From Ettlia oleoabundans (taxonomy: Eukaryota > Chlorophyta > Chlorophyceae > Chlamydomonadales), in assembly GCA_019693395.1 (NCBI GenBank), contig JAAMXP010000900.1:1-42977 (forward strand): 42,977 nucleotides of DNA, read 5' to 3'. Each line of letters opens with the position of its first letter. Position 1 is the first letter of the stretch. Shown here in pieces: positions 33,836 through 42,977 of this stretch. A model generated the notes under the pieces. It was not told the DNA's origin. It worked only from the letters and a program-made list of their open reading frames with translations, and ran no database searches. A program made the translations under genes and the position numbers.

Positions 33836-36540
33836 ATGGGGCCGGCGGGCTCCTTCATCGGGCTCGTTAAGCGGCGGTCTTGCGACGATACAGTCGTGCA
33901 GCGCATCTTGGATCTACCCGGCCCTGCTCGCGACAGGATTGCTGCTTCAGCGGTGAGCAACTCAAGCTCGGGAGCACAGCGGCTGCGGCTGCCCAGCCAG
34001 AACAGCTTGTATACTATCTAAACATGAATGCCCCGCGTCCCGGCGCGCAGCCGCCATACCGAGGTGCCTGTTTGTCTGCCGCCGCCTCCAAGGTCGCCTG
34101 CTGCACCTGCCTGCGCCTAGCCAGTACCCTGTGTGTTGTTTCTCTGAGGTGCAGGAGGGTCTGCATCAGCTGCAACCCGTGTGCCGGGAACTGACCGACT
34201 GCTGCGAAGTGGCTCGGCAGCATCGCCGCGTTGCCCTGCAGGGGCGGGCGCAGCGTGCTGCTGCCGACGCCGCTCCTTACCGGGTGCTGCTACGCATTGG
34301 CCAGCTGTCAGCTGCTGGCCAGCTTGATGCCTGCCTGAACTGGCTGCTGGCCCGGCGCGGCATAGCTGAGCTGCGGGTCTTCGGCATGGGTGATGACCGC
34401 ACCATTGATATGGAGTGGAGGCTGACGGTGGGACAGATTGAGTTGCTGGGGCAGCTTGCGGCAACACTTGGGTCTGCTGCGAAGTGGAACATCAGAAACC
34501 TTGTCATAGAGAGTAGCGTGCTGGGCCAGCGCTTCAATGCCGGTGAGCCTGTCTGCCACTGCTGTCCTTGTTTTTGTGCATGCCTGCCTGCCGGTGATCC
34601 ATCCACCCACTCTTACATTCCCATTGCCTGGCTGGCACGTCATGCAAGCATCCTGCATCCCTTCCAAAACCTAATGCGCCTCTAGCTTTGCTTTACGCAC
34701 TGCCCAACTGGTGCACCCCATCGCAGGCATGCTGCGGCCCTTCTCTAAGTTAAGGACCATCAAGCTCTGCTGGTTCACTAGCGTTGACATGTCACGGGAG
34801 CCCGCCCAGTTGCGGCGTGTAGACATGGTGCTGCCCGGGGCGTCGCTAGTTCGCCACCACCTTGATCGTGCATGGCGCGCATATCGGACGCATGCGCAAC
34901 CTCACCAGCCGCCGCTGGGGCCCGCGCCAGCTGCAGGTGCACCCCAGATAGCAGAGGTGTTTGTGGAGGAAGCTGAAGCAGCGGCAGACGATGCGGCGCA
35001 GGCGCTGGCAGCAGAGGGGCCTCAGCTGGAGCTGAATGCTTCCCAGAAGGCTTCTGTGCAAGGGCTGGATCTGGCAGCACTGACAGACGCTGCCATTGAT
35101 GCCGCAATAGCATCAGGGCAGCCCGACCAGGCCGCTCTGCACCTCGACCACCTGAAGCTGCAGCTGTTGGGAGCCGTGCGAGCGCAAAGCATGATAGTGA
35201 ACCCAATTTCTAGATCTACGGCAAGTTCGTTGAGAAGTGAAGCAAGGACCTGCTGTGGATGCCAGCTTCAGGCTTCAAGCGTGGGGTGTGCTTCACTCCC
35301 GCGGGGTCGATCAGGGGCTGATCCGGGGATGTAGGCGCTTATAATTTGTTGTAGTAACTTTTGAGGTACTACAACCCTGGGCAAGGGTTGGAAATCCACT
35401 TGCCAGAGTGGCCGCTCTTCCTGGGTGCCCTAGCAAGCGACCTCTTGCAAGCGCCAGTAGTCCTGGGTGCACAAATGTATGCAATGCACATTCCCAAGCA
35501 AAATTACGTCCCAATCTTTCATTCCTATATTCATGCTCAGCTGGGCTTGGTAGCACAAGAGTGCCTTATCCTCAGACTCCACAATCTAGAATTCAATTCC
35601 CTTATAGTTGAAAGAGCATGTTGGGATGTTGTAACTTGTTTCTTTTGTACGTGTGTTTCTGGTGCGCAGCATGCGCAGCGCCGCTTTGTGCTTTGCAGTG
35701 CATTGCGTTGGGCTTCCTTGCGTCGCGTTGCATTTTGGGTGCTGTGCGCTGCTCTGCTCTGCCGTGATGTGCTGTTCTGTCTGTGAAGTGAACTTTCTTT
35801 TGCAAGCATGGCTGTAGGTGCTGCACCACCGGCTGTGGGGGTTGACCATCGACTCAGATGGCCTGCAGCTGGGTGCAGATGTGCTGCAGCTGTTCTCGTG
35901 GGCAGAAAGTGTGCGCTTGAAAGCACGTGTGCTGCAGCTAAACGCTCCCCCTTTCCGCCTTCCCTCCCAGCCTGAGCAGCAGCGCCTACTCAGTGAGGCG
36001 ATTCTGCGGGAGCCAGCTCTGAAGGAGGCAGCAGCGCTACTACAAGCCTTTCAGGCTAGCAACACACGGAGCGCAGTACTGCAAGCGGATACGTACATTG
36101 TACAGGCGACCGCTCCACACCCACTGCCCCTGCTGCAGCAGCCCCCAGCAACATCTGCCAGCCACGGGCAGCGGGTCGTGGCACCCTTGCAGCCCCTGCA
36201 GGCATCGCTTGCAGTGCTCGAGAGACTGCTACAACATCCGGCCGTGAGGAACCCCCGGGCTACGGTTTGCAGGCAGGGTATGTTGGCAGCCTCCGGGGGC
36301 GTTTTCCGTTCACTCAGCCTCGACAGGGAGCCAGGTGCTGCTGTCCGAGGATCTAAGAGGCTCCTTTGCACCGTACCTTTCTTGGTAAGCGCTTATCTCC
36401 AGTATGACATGGCGGCCGCCGCATTCGCAGCCCACACCTCAACGATGATGATATTTGTATGGATAGCCTTTTCCTTTGTCGGTGCGGCGGTGCATTTGAT
36501 GCTGATTGTGACCTCCCTCGGGTTTCGGTTCCTGACTTGA
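33836..36540 (+). CDS. Tandem gene family, copy 4: intact, F-box-like with C-terminal membrane tail
   Basis: Exons are 33836-33952, 34155-34542, 34727-35220 and 35818-36540 (TGA), giving 573 aa with all phases matching. Exon 1 ends VQRILDLPGPARDRIAASA. Exon 2 carries VCRELTDCCEVARQHRRVAL, DAAPYRVLL, LDACLNWLLARRGIAELRVF and LGQRFNAG. Exon 3 opens MLRPFSKLRTIKLCWFTSVD. Exon 4 opens HRLWGLTIDSDGLQLGADVL, an LRR-like turn. Residues about 515-530 (LLCTVPFLVSAYLQY) and 543-568 (MMIFVWIAFSFVGAAVHLML and onward) are strongly hydrophobic, so the protein probably ends in one or two membrane helices. The third intron appears to start with GC (GCAAGT at 35221) rather than GT. Using it keeps phase 0 and aligns with the exon ends of copies 1 and 3. 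Function unknown; the F-box and LRR calls are by eye. Confidence 0.8.
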
Positions 36541-36594
36541 AGCTTTCAACGGTTTGCAAGCAACAAGTGCTTCGTGTCAGAAAGTGCTTCGTGT

Positions 36595-36599
36595 TGTAA
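36595..36599 (+). terminator. Candidate TGTAA poly(A) signal of family copy 4
   Basis: TGTAA lies 55 nt after the copy 4 stop codon, with a second at 36620-36624 and a third near 36780. Confidence 0.35.
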
Positions 36600-36900
36600 A
36601 GAACAAGGCGCCGAATCATTGTAACGCTCCTTACGAGTGCTTGCAAAGTACAGGCAGAGATAATATGGGTGGTAATGCAACCGCATGTAGATTGGGTGCC
36701 CATTCCACTCCCTGTTCTGGACGAGCGGGGGAACCATGCACCCTGCAACATGTCACGCTGTCAAGACTTACATGGATACTGTAACTATAGAGCGCTGATC
36801 TGCATTATCAGTGAGCGAGCTTGCTTGGCATGTGAGGTGATGGGCGGTATGGTGAGCACCCACCTGACCCGCTGACCTGGCAGTTGATCTCGAAGAGCTC

Positions 36901-37080
36901 CCTGAGCTTCCGGCGTTGTGAGTTTTCTTCTTCAGCTGCTATCAGCATATGGAAACTGTCGAGGCTGCTTTCCGGGAATGCAGTTCATGCAAAGGTGCGA
37001 GGGGCACGAAAAATTAGGTAAACTCAAACATATGCGCTCGCCAGAGGCGGCAGGTGGCGGGCTGACCTGTCATCATGCCG
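36901..37080 (+). repeat. Flanking direct repeat, second copy
   Basis: Second copy of the repeat at 33534-33727, about 3.37 kb away in the same orientation and 361 bp after the copy 4 stop codon. The stretch GGCAGGTGGCGGGCTGACCT is identical in both. Confidence 0.8.
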
Positions 37081-37619
37081 CAACCTCCTTTGCAGCTTGC
37101 CACCAAGTTACCCTACTGCTGTGCATCTCCTTGCTCCTCTCCTTTGTCTCCGTTACTTGCTCTCGGTATTGAGGGCAGCAAAGCAGGTCGTCCGCCGCCG
37201 TTGCTGGCAGTTTTGCGGACTGCTGAAAACTCTCACGCTTGGACCGACACGTATTCGAGGCGGGGGCCTGTTTGTGGCATCTTTGCTCTTTGCTTCTTCA
37301 CACGCACCCTGCTTACCGTCCACGGCAGCGTGCCCTCTTCTGGTGTAGGCGGAGTACATCCGTCACACGCACACTATGGCCTACACATTGGCTGGCCTCC
37401 CCCACTGCTGCACTTCTCAGCGAGTGGGCTACGGTCCACCAAGGTGGCGTTGCGCAGGTGTTTGAACCTCCACTGCTTCACATCCATTTCCTTTCAGCGC
37501 ATAGTTTCTTTACAGAACATTCAGATGCATTGACAGGCTCACGTTTTGGGCTGCAGGCACCCCTGCGCTGGGCGCTCGCCGCATGTTGATTAGCCCAGTG
37601 CGGCGCTTAGTCCACTCAG

Positions 37620-38203
37620 TCGGTGCTACGGGGGAAGCAGGTGTCTACCTTCCCCAGCCCACGGGCGGCAGCGGCGGGGGCCATCAAACCCCCAGCTGGG
37701 AATGGAGGCAACGGCGGCAATGACCATCACCAGCACGGCAATGGCGGGGGCGGGGACAGCAGCGGCGGTCCTGTGGTGAGCCTGCCACACTTTTGGTGCC
37801 GCCGGCCAGCAAAGCTTTCAAAACAATGTTGGTTTGGCAGTAAAGTGCATGTGGCTGCCGTCATCACCCCTCGTGGCTGGCTGTGGGGCAGCAATGAGAG
37901 CGGGAATCAGCAGGACCATCACTAGCATTGCTGCCTCTTCCCTGATTGGTTCGTGTGTTGACTGTGGCTGTACACGATGAACCCTTGGCCCTACAGGGAA
38001 TGGTCGCCTACTTGTTGCAGAGCATTATCAACTTTTTGCAGAGCATCACCAAGGGGCAGTTATTGATCGCTCTTATCTTTCTCTCTGGCGCCTTGTTTAC
38101 CCTTTCTGTCGTTGCACTGTGGTTGACGTACTTGTCTTTCATCATGGCCCGGGCATCCAAGGCAGCAGCGGAGGGGGATTCTGGCGATGAATCGATCTGG
38201 TAA
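37620..38203 (+). CDS. Hypothetical membrane protein, 3' exons only
   Basis: Two exons fit together in phase 0: 37620-37775 (acceptor CACTCAG, donor GTGAGC) and 37997-38203 (acceptor CTACAG, stop TAA). The first encodes a Gly/Asn/His-rich linker (GNGGNGGNDHHQHGNGGGG). The second encodes GMVAYLLQSIINFLQSITKG, a strong hydrophobic segment (LLIALIFLSGALFTLSVVAL) and an acidic tail ending GDSGDESIW. That makes a C-terminal membrane anchor followed by a short charged end. Upstream exons must exist but I could not place them in 37081-37619, where several frames are open and none is convincing. TGTAA at 38765-38769 could end its transcript. It does not resemble the tandem family beyond being hydrophobic. 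Confidence 0.42.
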
Positions 38204-38258
38204 TCCGCTGGGTGTTGTGCAACACACTATGCTGCCGTGTGCCTACAGCCTTAATTAG

Positions 38259-38433
38259 TTCTGCCAACTGTCTGTTTACGTTTTCTTAGCAGTAACCTGC
38301 CTTCTCTGGCTTACCCTGTCATAAGCTTGCCTAGAGCTTTCACTCCTACAGCGTTATTTGATTCTGCCAGATGTCTGTTTACGTTTTCTTAGCAGTAACC
38401 TGCCTTCTTTGGCTTACCCTGTCATAAGCTTAC
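38259..38433. repeat. Direct repeat, two ~70 bp units, period 103 bp
   Basis: The units at about 38259-38330 and 38362-38433 share TCTGTTTACGTTTTCTTAGC and CTTACCCTGTCATAAGCTT with only a few substitutions. The ~30 bp between them is not repeated. Confidence 0.85.
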
Positions 38434-39280
38434 CCTGCCATAGATGTGCATACATCTCGCTATGCTTCTTGATGAGCTGCTGGGAACATGCCGTCTTTGT
38501 GCCGCGTGTAACGCTCAGTACAACCATTGTCGTAACAGCGCTATTCGAGTCTCTTCCCAGTGCAAACACTTGCTGTAGACACACGAGGAGACGCCATTAG
38601 GAGATCGTTATCAGTGCTGGGCAATGTGATGGCTCAATGATGGCTCACCTGGCAGGTCAAGGGAGGGGTGTCCCTTGGCTGCCGGCTATACCCGCATGCA
38701 CGGTTATGATTCGGCCGGTACGGCTCCCCTGCCCAGGTCCAGTAGGGCCTAAGTAGCGGGGTTATGTAACACAAACATCAATGTGCATCTTGGATTGAGG
38801 GGTAGCAGGGCAAAAGGCCACTTCGGTTTTTGCAGGCAGCACAACACGGAGCAGGCAGTTCTGGTGTTACGTATGCTATCAGACCAGCACCATCAGCACA
38901 GGGGAGTGTTGGGCATGCTGTGTGATACTCATATAGAAGGTGGTATGACAGTCCCTTGAAGGTATGGGCGGTGCAGTCGCTATGCATGGACCTCCCATGT
39001 CTATGCACAATGCAGCAAAGTCGTCTCCCTGCTTTCAAGCGACCATTGGCCTGAAGCAGGGCTGTCCGTTGCGCCACATTATTGAAAAACTGGTGACCGA
39101 TTTATAGCCGTGTCTGAATAGGCTCCACAAGTACAGGCTCAGTGGGCAGTGCTGGTGCCCCCTCAGCACTGGGCAGCACCAGCAAACTGGCGCTGATCAG
39201 TGCAACCGCCCCCTAGTGCTGGCACAAAATGCTGATCAGCGCTCACCCTGTAAATAGAATTTTTAACGGAGAAGGCATGG

Positions 39281-39397
39281 GTGGTGGTGGGCCGGGCGGA
39301 GGCGGCGTGGGTGGTGGGGGGCTGGGAGAAGGCGCGGGTGGGGGGCTTGTGGTGGGGTGGGGGGCTGCAGGGGGCTGCAGGGGGGGTGGCGTGTGAG
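39281..39397. repeat. G-rich low-complexity stretch
   Basis: Dense runs of G separated by T, C or GC on the plus strand, including two adjacent GGGGCTGCAG-type units. It could form G-quadruplexes, and it gives rise to a Pro-rich open frame on the minus strand. Confidence 0.7.
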
Positions 39398-40544
39398 TGT
39401 AGGAGATGGCTGTTGAGATGGCTGCACCACCGGCTGCACTGACAGCTAGGCAACCACATCCGCCTGGGGGGCCGCAGTTTCGGGCTGGGCCGTGGTGCGT
39501 CGAGTGCGTGCTGTGGGTTGCCGACCTTGGCGGTACTGGGTGACGTTGATGGCGGCCACCGCCAGTCGCTTGCGGCTGGCAAGGACCGCGGCTGCCAGGG
39601 TCGGTGGTAGGGCTGCTTGCACTGCCCACTTGCGCCTGGAAACTGGCCAGCATGCCAGTACTGCAGTGCCTCTTCGGCGTCGCTGTCGACGCTGCCTTGG
39701 TGTTTCAGGGCCAGCTTTGCCAGGATGCGGAGATACGCTATGACATCGCTGGTGATCTCAATATTCGCCAATTTGAAACCCTCACAGAAGAGGAGAGTGC
39801 GAGAGGCGGAAGTTGATTGTTCCCTGGCGCTGTGTGGCGCGCCTGGTTCCGGCTGGTTTTCCAAAGCCTTCTAGCATCCCCTCTTATGGTAGCTAACTTG
39901 TCAGACATGACTTTCCTCCCCAGCAGGCCTGCCACCTTGGGAGACGCCATGCATGGGCGACGGCATGGCAGCTATGCACACCGCAGTCACTCCACCCAAG
40001 ACCATTTCACAACTGACCTTATTGTTTGAGAGTCCAACATCCCGGAAATGGGGGCAAGCGTGTCAACAGCAGCACCCAAGGTTAGCCTTATAAGCCCTCG
40101 TGTGCATATATGTATGTATAGTGCCACCGCCTGTTGTTTAAACTATATTACTCAAGCATCCGGCAAACAATGCGATTCCGAGCGCTGAAACTAAGAGCAG
40201 TGAGTGATGCTGGGGCGCTATGAACCCAAGCCAGAATATGCGAAGGAAAACAGCAAGCATGAAGCAAAAAGAGCAAAACACAGCACGGCCAGCCGGCGGG
40301 TCCAGGCGGGTAAGCTGGGCATAGAGAGGGGCACTCCACACCTCACTGCACTATGTGCCAAGTCGGCAGGAATAGGAGAACAACGGTTGCCACCAGCATG
40401 CACAGCCAGGTGCAGCTAGGTGTGTTGCAATCCTTGGACTACAGGACCTGGTCAGGGTCCCACCAGGATCCCCATGCGCTCGCTCCTCAATGCTGCAGGT
40501 GCTCCTGCAGCCCCTGCACATGCTCATCAACCAGCCTACCATCC

Positions 40545-40597
40545 GGCCAGCCAGCCAGCCAGCTAAACAGGGTCAGCCAGCCGGCCAGCCAGCTACC
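40545..40597. repeat. CCAGC / CCGGCCAGC short tandem repeats
   Basis: About ten CAGC-containing pentamer and tetramer units in tandem, interrupted once. They lie just 3' of the GT61 stop codon. Confidence 0.75.
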
Positions 40598-40645
40598 GGT
40601 GTTCCCCAGCCCTGCTGCCTGCCAGTGGTGTCCTGGGTCCAATCA

Positions 40646-42977
40646 TCAGTTCACTGTGACGGGTATGGGGTTGGGCACCGGCTTGATCCCCGCTGCTGCC
40701 ATGGCCTCGTCAATATACGGCCCAAAGTGCTGCATGTCCACGTACGTGTTCTGCGCCAAGACCACAAGAGAAACACAGCGGCGACAACGCATGGTTTGAA
40801 TTGAAACACAGTGCCGGGTGAAGATTGTGAGTTCAAAGCGCAGCTGCCAAAACGGTACTGCAGCAGTACCACTGCTATCGGCAGGCCAAGGCAGTATCGG
40901 TGCAACAGCAGCAGTACCATCACTACCACCAGCAGCGCTGCGGCCCACCTGGTAGATCCAGGGGTTTCCTGGCCAGCCGTCTATGGGGTGGGGTCCGTGG
41001 GGGTCCGGGTGCAGCACATACTCCATCCTGCTCAAAAGGTTGGGGAGGGGGAGCGGAAGGGCAGGAAATGAGCAACCAAGAACTGGTGGGATTGTGCAAG
41101 AGGAAGAGGCACGCAGCACATACTCCACCCTGCTTGAGGGGTTGTCAGAGGGAGGGGGAAGCAAAAACATGAGTGACTGGGGATCGTGCAAGCGTGAAGA
41201 GGCGTGGAACGCATGCTTCATCCTGCTTGAGGGATGAAGAAAGGGAAGCAAAAAAATGATACACTGCTTTCCCTTCACTGCTTTGTTTGGAAAAACAACG
41301 GATAGGCTGCTTGAAAAGCAAGGCAAACTGGCAAAGCAAATCACACACAGCAGGCACACGCGGAGTTCGACTATTCTAGGAGCAGGGGGAGGAAGGAAGT
41401 TGCAGCGAGCAAAACCAGGGACAGCAGCGGCAGCAGCAGCGGCGGCGGCTGGCAAGGACTGCAAGCGGCCCTAACAGCTGAAGCAGCATGTATGGCAGAA
41501 GGTGGCTGCACTCGCTTTTCCCTGTGGTTCAAGTCTACGCGTGGACCCAAGGCAGAGCAAAGCAAGTACAGCAGTACAGCAGCAAACCAAGCAGGACGGT
41601 TGACAGGAGGCTGCAGCAGTAGCAGAGTAGCAGCAACAGCATCGAGTACTGCAGCAAGCAGTGCAGCAGATTTAGTAGCAGTGCACCTCAGCAGACGGCA
41701 CACTCAATTGACGCTTTTGTTGAGATCTATGCATGGCCTCAACACAGTGGTAACCAAGCGCAGCAGCAGCAAGCACGGCAGCAATCAAGACCCGCAGCAG
41801 GCGGCGAACTCACTTGACCCTCTTGTTGAAGTCTATCCGCCTGAAGAAAGCGTAGTCCCAGCGCTGGCTCACCCACTCTATGTAGCGGCACTCAGAGGCA
41901 AGCACTATCTCTCGGTAGTTGTACCTGCGGTACAGCCGAGGTGCAGGAGCAGTACAGGTAGCATCGACTGATGTGGCAGGAAGTGCAAGAGGTGCAAGGA
42001 TGAACACTCATAGCACCCAACCGCATATGTTGACGTGTGCCCAGCAGCTTCCAGTCCCCCCACCTTCCCACCTACAAACACCACCACAACCAAACGCGCC
42101 CCAAAACCACCCGCTCCACTACATACACCACCGAGAGGAGGCACACGCACGTGTATGGGTTGACTTGTTAAGCAGGAATCAGCCAAGCTTTGGCCCCCAC
42201 CCCCACCCCCACATCGGTAAAAGGCACCCGTTCGTGTATTGTTGATTTGTTGGGCAGGCATCAGCCAAGCTTTAGCCCCCCACCCCCACCCCCCCACCCC
42301 ACACATCGGTAAGAGGCACCCACCCGCGTATGGGTGACGTGTTAAGCAGGAATCAGCCAAGCTTTAGCGCCCCCCCACCACCACCAAAAAAAAAAAACAA
42401 AGAAATCCCACACACACATCGGTAAGAGGCACCCACCCGCGTATGGTTGAGTTGTCGGGCAGGCGCCACCCATAAGGGTACATCTGCATGGCGACTGCGC
42501 CGTGCTTGACAAACATGCCGTTGGTCCACCCTGCCCCATGCATGCCTATGAGGACGTCGGCGTGCTGCAACAGCTCCATGGCCTCCAGCAGGGGCTCCTG
42601 TGTTTGGAAGGAGTGGTGCTGGTGTGTGTGTTGTTGTGTGTGTGTGTGTGGGGTGGGGGGGGGGGTGGGGGGGGGGCAAGGGCGGCGCACGCCTCGGCGC
42701 GCATAAACAGCCAACCAAAAGATGAATTGCATACGAGTCGCAGAAGCGTGTGTGGCGGTGACGTCGTTCGGGTGCTTGGGTGCAAAAGACACCCAAGAAA
42801 ACCCACTCTCCATAGGACCACCGCCCCAGCACAAACACCACACCGGCCTGTGATGCTCACCTCAAAGGTGGTGACGCGTACTGTGACGTTGTACCGCGAC
42901 AGGATGTACCGCAGTATGTCGTGCTCGTTCAGCACGCCGCGCGAGAAGAAGTTGCGGGACATGTAGGCGACCACGGG
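40646..42977 (-). CDS. GT61-type (DUF563) glycosyltransferase, 5' end beyond window
   Basis: Exons read on the minus strand are 42977-42861 (continues off the window), 42597-42437, 41924-41814, 41027-40949 and 40750-40646 (TGA), giving 191 codons in phase. The motif LLQHADVLIGMHGAGWTNGM is the hallmark of GT61/DUF563 enzymes, such as plant xylan arabinosyl- and xylosyltransferases and animal EOGT/POMGNT2. It binds the nucleotide sugar, and the HGAG core is intact. Upstream are MSRNFFSRGVLNEHDILRYI and VTVRVTTFE; downstream are VAMQMYPYGWRLP, ECRYIEWVSQRWDYAFF, NPWIYQ and the C-terminus NPIPVTVN. Such enzymes are normally type II membrane proteins of the Golgi or ER; that N-terminal part is not in this window. 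The acceptor substrate cannot be told. Two introns carry tandem copies of exon edges. Confidence 0.9.
41012..41250. repeat. Intronic tandem repeat copying a GT61 splice acceptor, 3 units
   Basis: Three degenerate units of about 93-102 bp. The used acceptor (AG at 41029-41028, then ATGGAGTATGTGCTGCA) is repeated at about 41131 and 41224. In translation the starts read SRMEYVLHPDP, SRVEYVLRASS and SRMKHAFHASS. The outer two lie inside the 786-nt intron. Confidence 0.8.
42128..42470. repeat. Intronic tandem repeat copying a GT61 splice donor, 3-4 units
   Basis: Units of about 82-113 bp share CATCGGTAAGAGGCACCC (at 42213, 42304 and 42417) and AATCAGCCAAGCTTT (near 42177, 42259 and 42351), with C-rich spacers. 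The rightmost unit includes the end of exon 42597-42437 and its GTGGGT donor. The others lie in the intron. Confidence 0.82.
42620..42677. repeat. GT microsatellite followed by poly-G
   Basis: GT repeats run into G tracts inside a GT61 intron. On the transcribed strand this is a CA and C-rich tract just upstream of the acceptor at 42599-42598. Confidence 0.85.

Larger units (their letters stand above)
38204..40645. other. Long intergenic region with repeats
   Basis: 2.4 kb without a gene I can support. It holds a 103-bp-period direct repeat (38259-38433), TGTAA motifs at 38765 and 39249, a G-rich low-complexity stretch (39281-39397) and CCAGC repeats (40545-40597). A 233-codon minus-strand open frame at 39163-39864 has no ATG at its start and a Pro/His/Thr-rich low-complexity end. 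It may be a relic but I do not call it a gene. The 3' UTR of the GT61 gene should lie at the right edge. Confidence 0.5.

Noticed and set aside
1..42977. tRNA, rRNA, CRISPR array, phage or transposase genes
   Set aside because: I looked for tRNA T-loop signatures, regularly spaced repeats and transposase or reverse-transcriptase motifs on both strands and saw none that hold up.

Overview
This window looks like nuclear DNA from a green alga (Chlorophyta). Every gene I could model has introns with GT..AG ends, apart from one GC..AG candidate. Codon use is GC-rich. The proteins carry Ala, Gln, Gly and Pro runs typical of algal nuclear genes. TGTAA, the usual chlorophyte polyadenylation motif, lies 3' of several genes. 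Two proteins have plastid-type transit peptides, and several families are plant-type. Chlorophyceae, perhaps Scenedesmaceae-like, is a weak guess. All gene models were spliced by eye from conserved protein sequence and splice sites, and most exon sums are exact multiples of three.

Positions 1-24500 hold conserved housekeeping and regulatory genes. In order: plastid ribose-5-phosphate isomerase (minus, 3' end cut by the window); cytosolic ribosomal protein eL36 (plus); a 17-exon MATH-domain protein of the plant TRAF1A/TRAF1B (MUSE13/14) type (minus); an Aurora kinase (plus); a CDC26 / triphosphate tunnel metalloenzyme pair with overlapping reading frames (minus); plastid ribosomal protein bS20 (minus); and a MYB-CC transcription factor of the PSR1/PHR1 phosphate-starvation type (plus). 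Three neighbouring pairs are divergent and probably share promoter regions.

Positions 25773-36540 hold a tandem array of four copies of a four-exon gene family I do not recognise. Its proteins have a short F-box-like N-terminus, leucine-rich middle exons and a hydrophobic C-terminal tail. Copies 1 and 4 are intact (580 and 573 aa). Copy 2 is a decayed pseudogene and copy 3 has two frame breaks. A repeat of about 190 bp lies 3' of copies 3 and 4. Just beyond is the 3' end of a possible small membrane-protein gene (37620-38203).

Positions 38204-40645 show no convincing gene, only direct repeats and G-rich low-complexity DNA. The window ends in the 3' half of a GT61-type glycosyltransferase gene (minus). 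Two of its introns carry tandem repeats that copy the neighbouring exon/intron boundaries.

The two most interesting points are these. First, the CDC26-TTM unit: the stop and start overlap as TGATG, the first AUG is weak, the second is strong, and there is no other AUG between them. Second, the undescribed tandem gene family with its mixture of intact and dying copies.
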